64,000 nt of DNA, from contig QHYK01000076.1 in NCBI GenBank assembly GCA_003224085.1, forward strand, positions 36,749-100,748, in the 5' to 3' direction. The DNA comes from Acidobacteriota bacterium. Its GTDB lineage: Bacteria > Acidobacteriota > Terriglobia > Acidiferrales > UBA7541. A model generated the notes under the pieces. The model worked only from the letters and a program-made list of their open reading frames with translations, made no database searches and was not told the DNA's origin. The position numbers and the translations under genes are program-made. The number at the start of each line of letters is the position of its first letter. The stretch's first letter is position 1. This document shows positions 62,042-64,000 of the stretch, piece after piece.

Positions 62042-62857
62042 CCGCCCGGAAAACGCCAGATCGTCGGCGTACCGCGTGTAACACGGCCCCTGCCGACTTC
62101 GCCAACCCCGCCAAGCGGCAGGCCGCCCCATAGAAGCACAAGTTGGCAAGCGCCGGTGATGTGCACGCCCCTTGCGGCAGGTGCGGTCGGGAATAAAGAT
62201 CACGGGCTTGTCGCAAACGCTGCCGGTCCGCCGCCAGCCCAGCCTCTTTCCACACGTCCGGCGGCGCCGCGTTGCGCACAGATTCCGCCGAGCAAGTCGG
62301 CAACGTCCTCCGGATAGCGCGCCGTCCGGAAAAAGGTTTGAATCCGGCCCGCACTTAAGGACGGAAAGAAATCCTGCAAATCCAGCCGCACCACGACGCG
62401 CTGGCCCACGTGCGGTGCGACAAACGTCCTGCTGGACCGACCTTTGCGAAACCCGTGCGCCCAATCGTGCACCGGAGTCTTCTCGAGAATCTCCCGCAAG
62501 ATTTTTCGCTGCAATTCTTTTCAGTCGTTTCTTAGGCGCTTCAATCAGCCGAGGGTCGCCGGATTCCTTGGCCAGCACGCGATAGTGATAGTGCCTTAGC
62601 CGCGGAACATTTCTCTTGCAGCCGAGCCACTTCAGGTCCGCAAACCAATGCAGCTCGCTCACCGTCAGTCCCAGCCAATCAGCCAGCTCCCCTGTCATCG
62701 CGATCGCCGGAACGTTCCAACCCAACGCCGCTCTCGCAGGCCGCATTTGCGTCGGCTCGGCGATCCAAACGCGACGAGATGCTAGCCCTTCACGTTCCCC
62801 TGGGTAACCCCAGAGGCTCAACCGAGCCGAAGCTCGATCCAAGCCCGCTTGGAGCAC
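62042..62857 (-). pseudogene. Decayed retron-type reverse transcriptase
   Basis: The minus strand holds RT motifs in order but in several frames. The N-terminal part reads ELADWLGLTVSELHWFADLK and HYHYRVLAKESGDPRLIEAP (frame 1). From about 62514 the frame is HGFRKGRSSRTFVAPHVGQ and VVVRLDLQDFFPSLSAGRI (frame 2). Then come PHLPQGACTSPALANL (the QGxxxSP motif) and finally CYTRYADDLAFSG with the YADD catalytic pair. The sequence breaks off right after YADD, 13 bases from the LysE stop, so the thumb is lost. It belongs to the bacterial retron/unassigned RT group by motif style. TATAAT on the minus strand at 62876-62871 is a possible promoter. Confidence 0.8.
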
Positions 62858-62986
62858 CCGTCGCGGCCCGATTATACATATACAATCGCTAACCCTTTCT
62901 CACTCCAGGTCGGTCACTGGGAAAACTGCGGGCGCCTACATCCATCTTCCACTGTGGAATTCATCGGGCGCAATTGCGCGGAAGCC

Positions 62987-64000
62987 TTATTCTGGAAACG
63001 GCTTGGGGTCGATGCCAGGGACGAGCTTCATGGCGTTCTGGTAATAAACCTTTTTCAGGACTTCGTCGGGAACCTGGAAACCATAGATGCGCCAGAAGGC
63101 GTGGCGCGGGCGGTAGTACTCGAAATACTCGTCGCGCGTTTCGAGCGCCCGGAAATACCATTTGTATTCGTTCACATCGTAAATGTCCTTGCCCATCAGC
63201 ACGCGGTCCTGATACTTCAGCAGGAAATCGTGCGCCGAATAGGGCTGGCGGCCGAGTTCGGACAGCACTGCGGCGATGTCCACGTACATATTCGGCAGGG
63301 AATCGAGCGTTTTCCCGAGCCGCTCGAGGTCGTTTCCGTGAAAGGCGAGGTGCGCGGCGATGAAATTCGTTCTCGGATGCTTGGCGAAAAGGCGATTGCG
63401 CTCGGCAATCAGCGTTTCAAACGGCGGATATCTTCCCGGCGGCCGCGCGCGCCCGGGAAACTGCTTCAGCTCGAGCCAGCGCTCGTTGTGATAGTCCCAG
63501 GGATCGAAAAACGGCGAAGGCTCGGCAATGTGAATGAGAACGGGGATGCCCAGTTCGGCGCATTTGTCCCACACGGGATCGAATTCGGGATCGTCCGCGT
63601 GGACCCGCTCTCCGTTGGCATACTTCACGTCCATGCCGAAATTCTTGAAGATTTTCAGGCCTTGCGCGCCGCTGCTCTTTACATCGTGTTCGAGCCGCGC
63701 CGCGGCGCGCTTGCCGTAACCGGGAGTGTCGATGTCGTCGTAGCTCAGGTTGGCGAAGACCACGAAGCGGTCGGGATGGCGCCCCTTCATCGTGGCTACG
63801 GTCTGCCGCAACTGCTCGCCGGTGCCGCCGCTCAGGTTCACCATGACGCGCAAGTTGATGCTGTCCATTTCTTTCGCGAGTTGGTCGGCCTGCTCTGGCG
63901 TGGGATTCCAGTGATGGCTGTGAATGTCAATGAACGGAAACTTCGCGCGCTCGATTTTGTGTTCTTTGGTGACCAGCGTTGACCTGGGCTGATACTCCTC
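62987..64000 (-). CDS. Amidohydrolase-2 family protein (5' end outside the window)
   Basis: The frame is open from 64000 to its stop at 62987, giving 337 residues, with the N-terminus outside. The TIM-barrel metal sites are seen: His-x-His in FPFIDIHSHHWNPTPEQAD, Lys in GLKIFKNFG, His in PVLIHIAEPSP, His in FIAAHLAFHGNDLERLG and Asp in MGKDIYDVNEY. The family includes decarboxylases and lactonases; the substrate here is not indicated by neighbours. An internal Met at 63868 would drop the HSHH motif, so the gene clearly continues past the edge. The stretch 62858-62986 has no gene. Confidence 0.88.
   Translation of the reverse strand, partial: EEYQPRSTLVTKEHKIERAKFPFIDIHSHHWNPTPEQADQLAKEMDSINLRVMVNLSGGTGEQLRQTVATMKGRHPDRFVVFANLSYDDIDTPGYGKRAAARLEHDVKSSGAQGLKIFKNFGMDVKYANGERVHADDPEFDPVWDKCAELGIPVLIHIAEPSPFFDPWDYHNERWLELKQFPGRARPPGRYPPFETLIAERNRLFAKHPRTNFIAAHLAFHGNDLERLGKTLDSLPNMYVDIAAVLSELGRQPYSAHDFLLKYQDRVLMGKDIYDVNEYKWYFRALETRDEYFEYYRPRHAFWRIYGFQVPDEVLKKVYYQNAMKLVPGIDPKPFPE

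Noticed and set aside
1..64000. CRISPR arrays or cas genes
   Set aside because: No series of regularly spaced short repeats and no Cas motif was seen in the window.

Overview
This 64 kb window looks like chromosomal DNA of an acidobacterium (Acidobacteriota, probably Terriglobia). No marker gene settles the taxonomy; the inference rests on gene style. There are two MacB/FtsX-type 'orphan' ABC permeases without an ATPase gene, one next to a PadR regulator, as is typical of acidobacteria. There are also exported proteins with beta-propeller, PIG-L or carboxypeptidase-regulatory domains, two PilZ proteins, a DcaP-like porin with a coiled-coil N-terminus, and fairly GC-rich DNA with short operons.

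Layout. 1-3.9 kb: the tail of an M42 peptidase, then sucA (2-oxoglutarate dehydrogenase E1), whose 5' end is split by a decayed IS200/IS605 element. 4-7.5 kb: phoB-phoR-phoU. 7.7-13.9 kb: a small membrane protein and a tripartite RND efflux operon (adaptor, pump, TolC). 14.2-17.4 kb: a large porin and a START-like exported protein. 17.8-20.2 kb (minus): metallophosphoesterase, cupredoxin, DUF2231 and DUF420 genes. 20.6-27.3 kb: a group II intron RT fragment, an ECF sigma/anti-sigma pair, an ABC permease, a second ECF sigma and a PilZ protein. 27.4-42.1 kb: S9 peptidase, a second PilZ, citrate synthase, pirin (with a near-consensus promoter), the second ABC permease with PadR, serC, DoxX and RNase R. 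Several broken genes lie among these: a PadR tail, a split zincin and a transglutaminase with a nonsense codon.

42.1-51 kb is the most rearranged part. It holds a possible structured RNA with a terminator, a truncated trypsin-like protease, group II intron domains V-VI running into the 3' end of rtcB, a decayed 2-oxoacid oxidoreductase beta-gamma gene, and a 3.5 kb integrated element. That element lies between a complete tRNA-Leu(CAG) gene and a perfect 41-bp copy of its 5' half. It carries a truncated tyrosine integrase and a set of very small, tightly overlapping genes. 51-64 kb returns to ordinary content: a small membrane protein, an NTF2-like protein, PIG-L deacetylase with an APC permease, TPR and beta-propeller exported proteins, class II fructose-bisphosphatase (glpX), an isochorismatase-like hydrolase, LysE, a decayed retron-type reverse transcriptase, and an amidohydrolase that runs off the right edge.

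Metabolically the window covers TCA-cycle steps (sucA, gltA), gluconeogenesis (glpX), serine synthesis (serC), phosphate sensing (phoBRU) and RNA processing (rnr, rtcB). The least expected signals concern mobile DNA that altered host genes: an IS end that now supplies a start codon for sucA, an intron that now encodes the end of RtcB, and a small tRNA-borne element.
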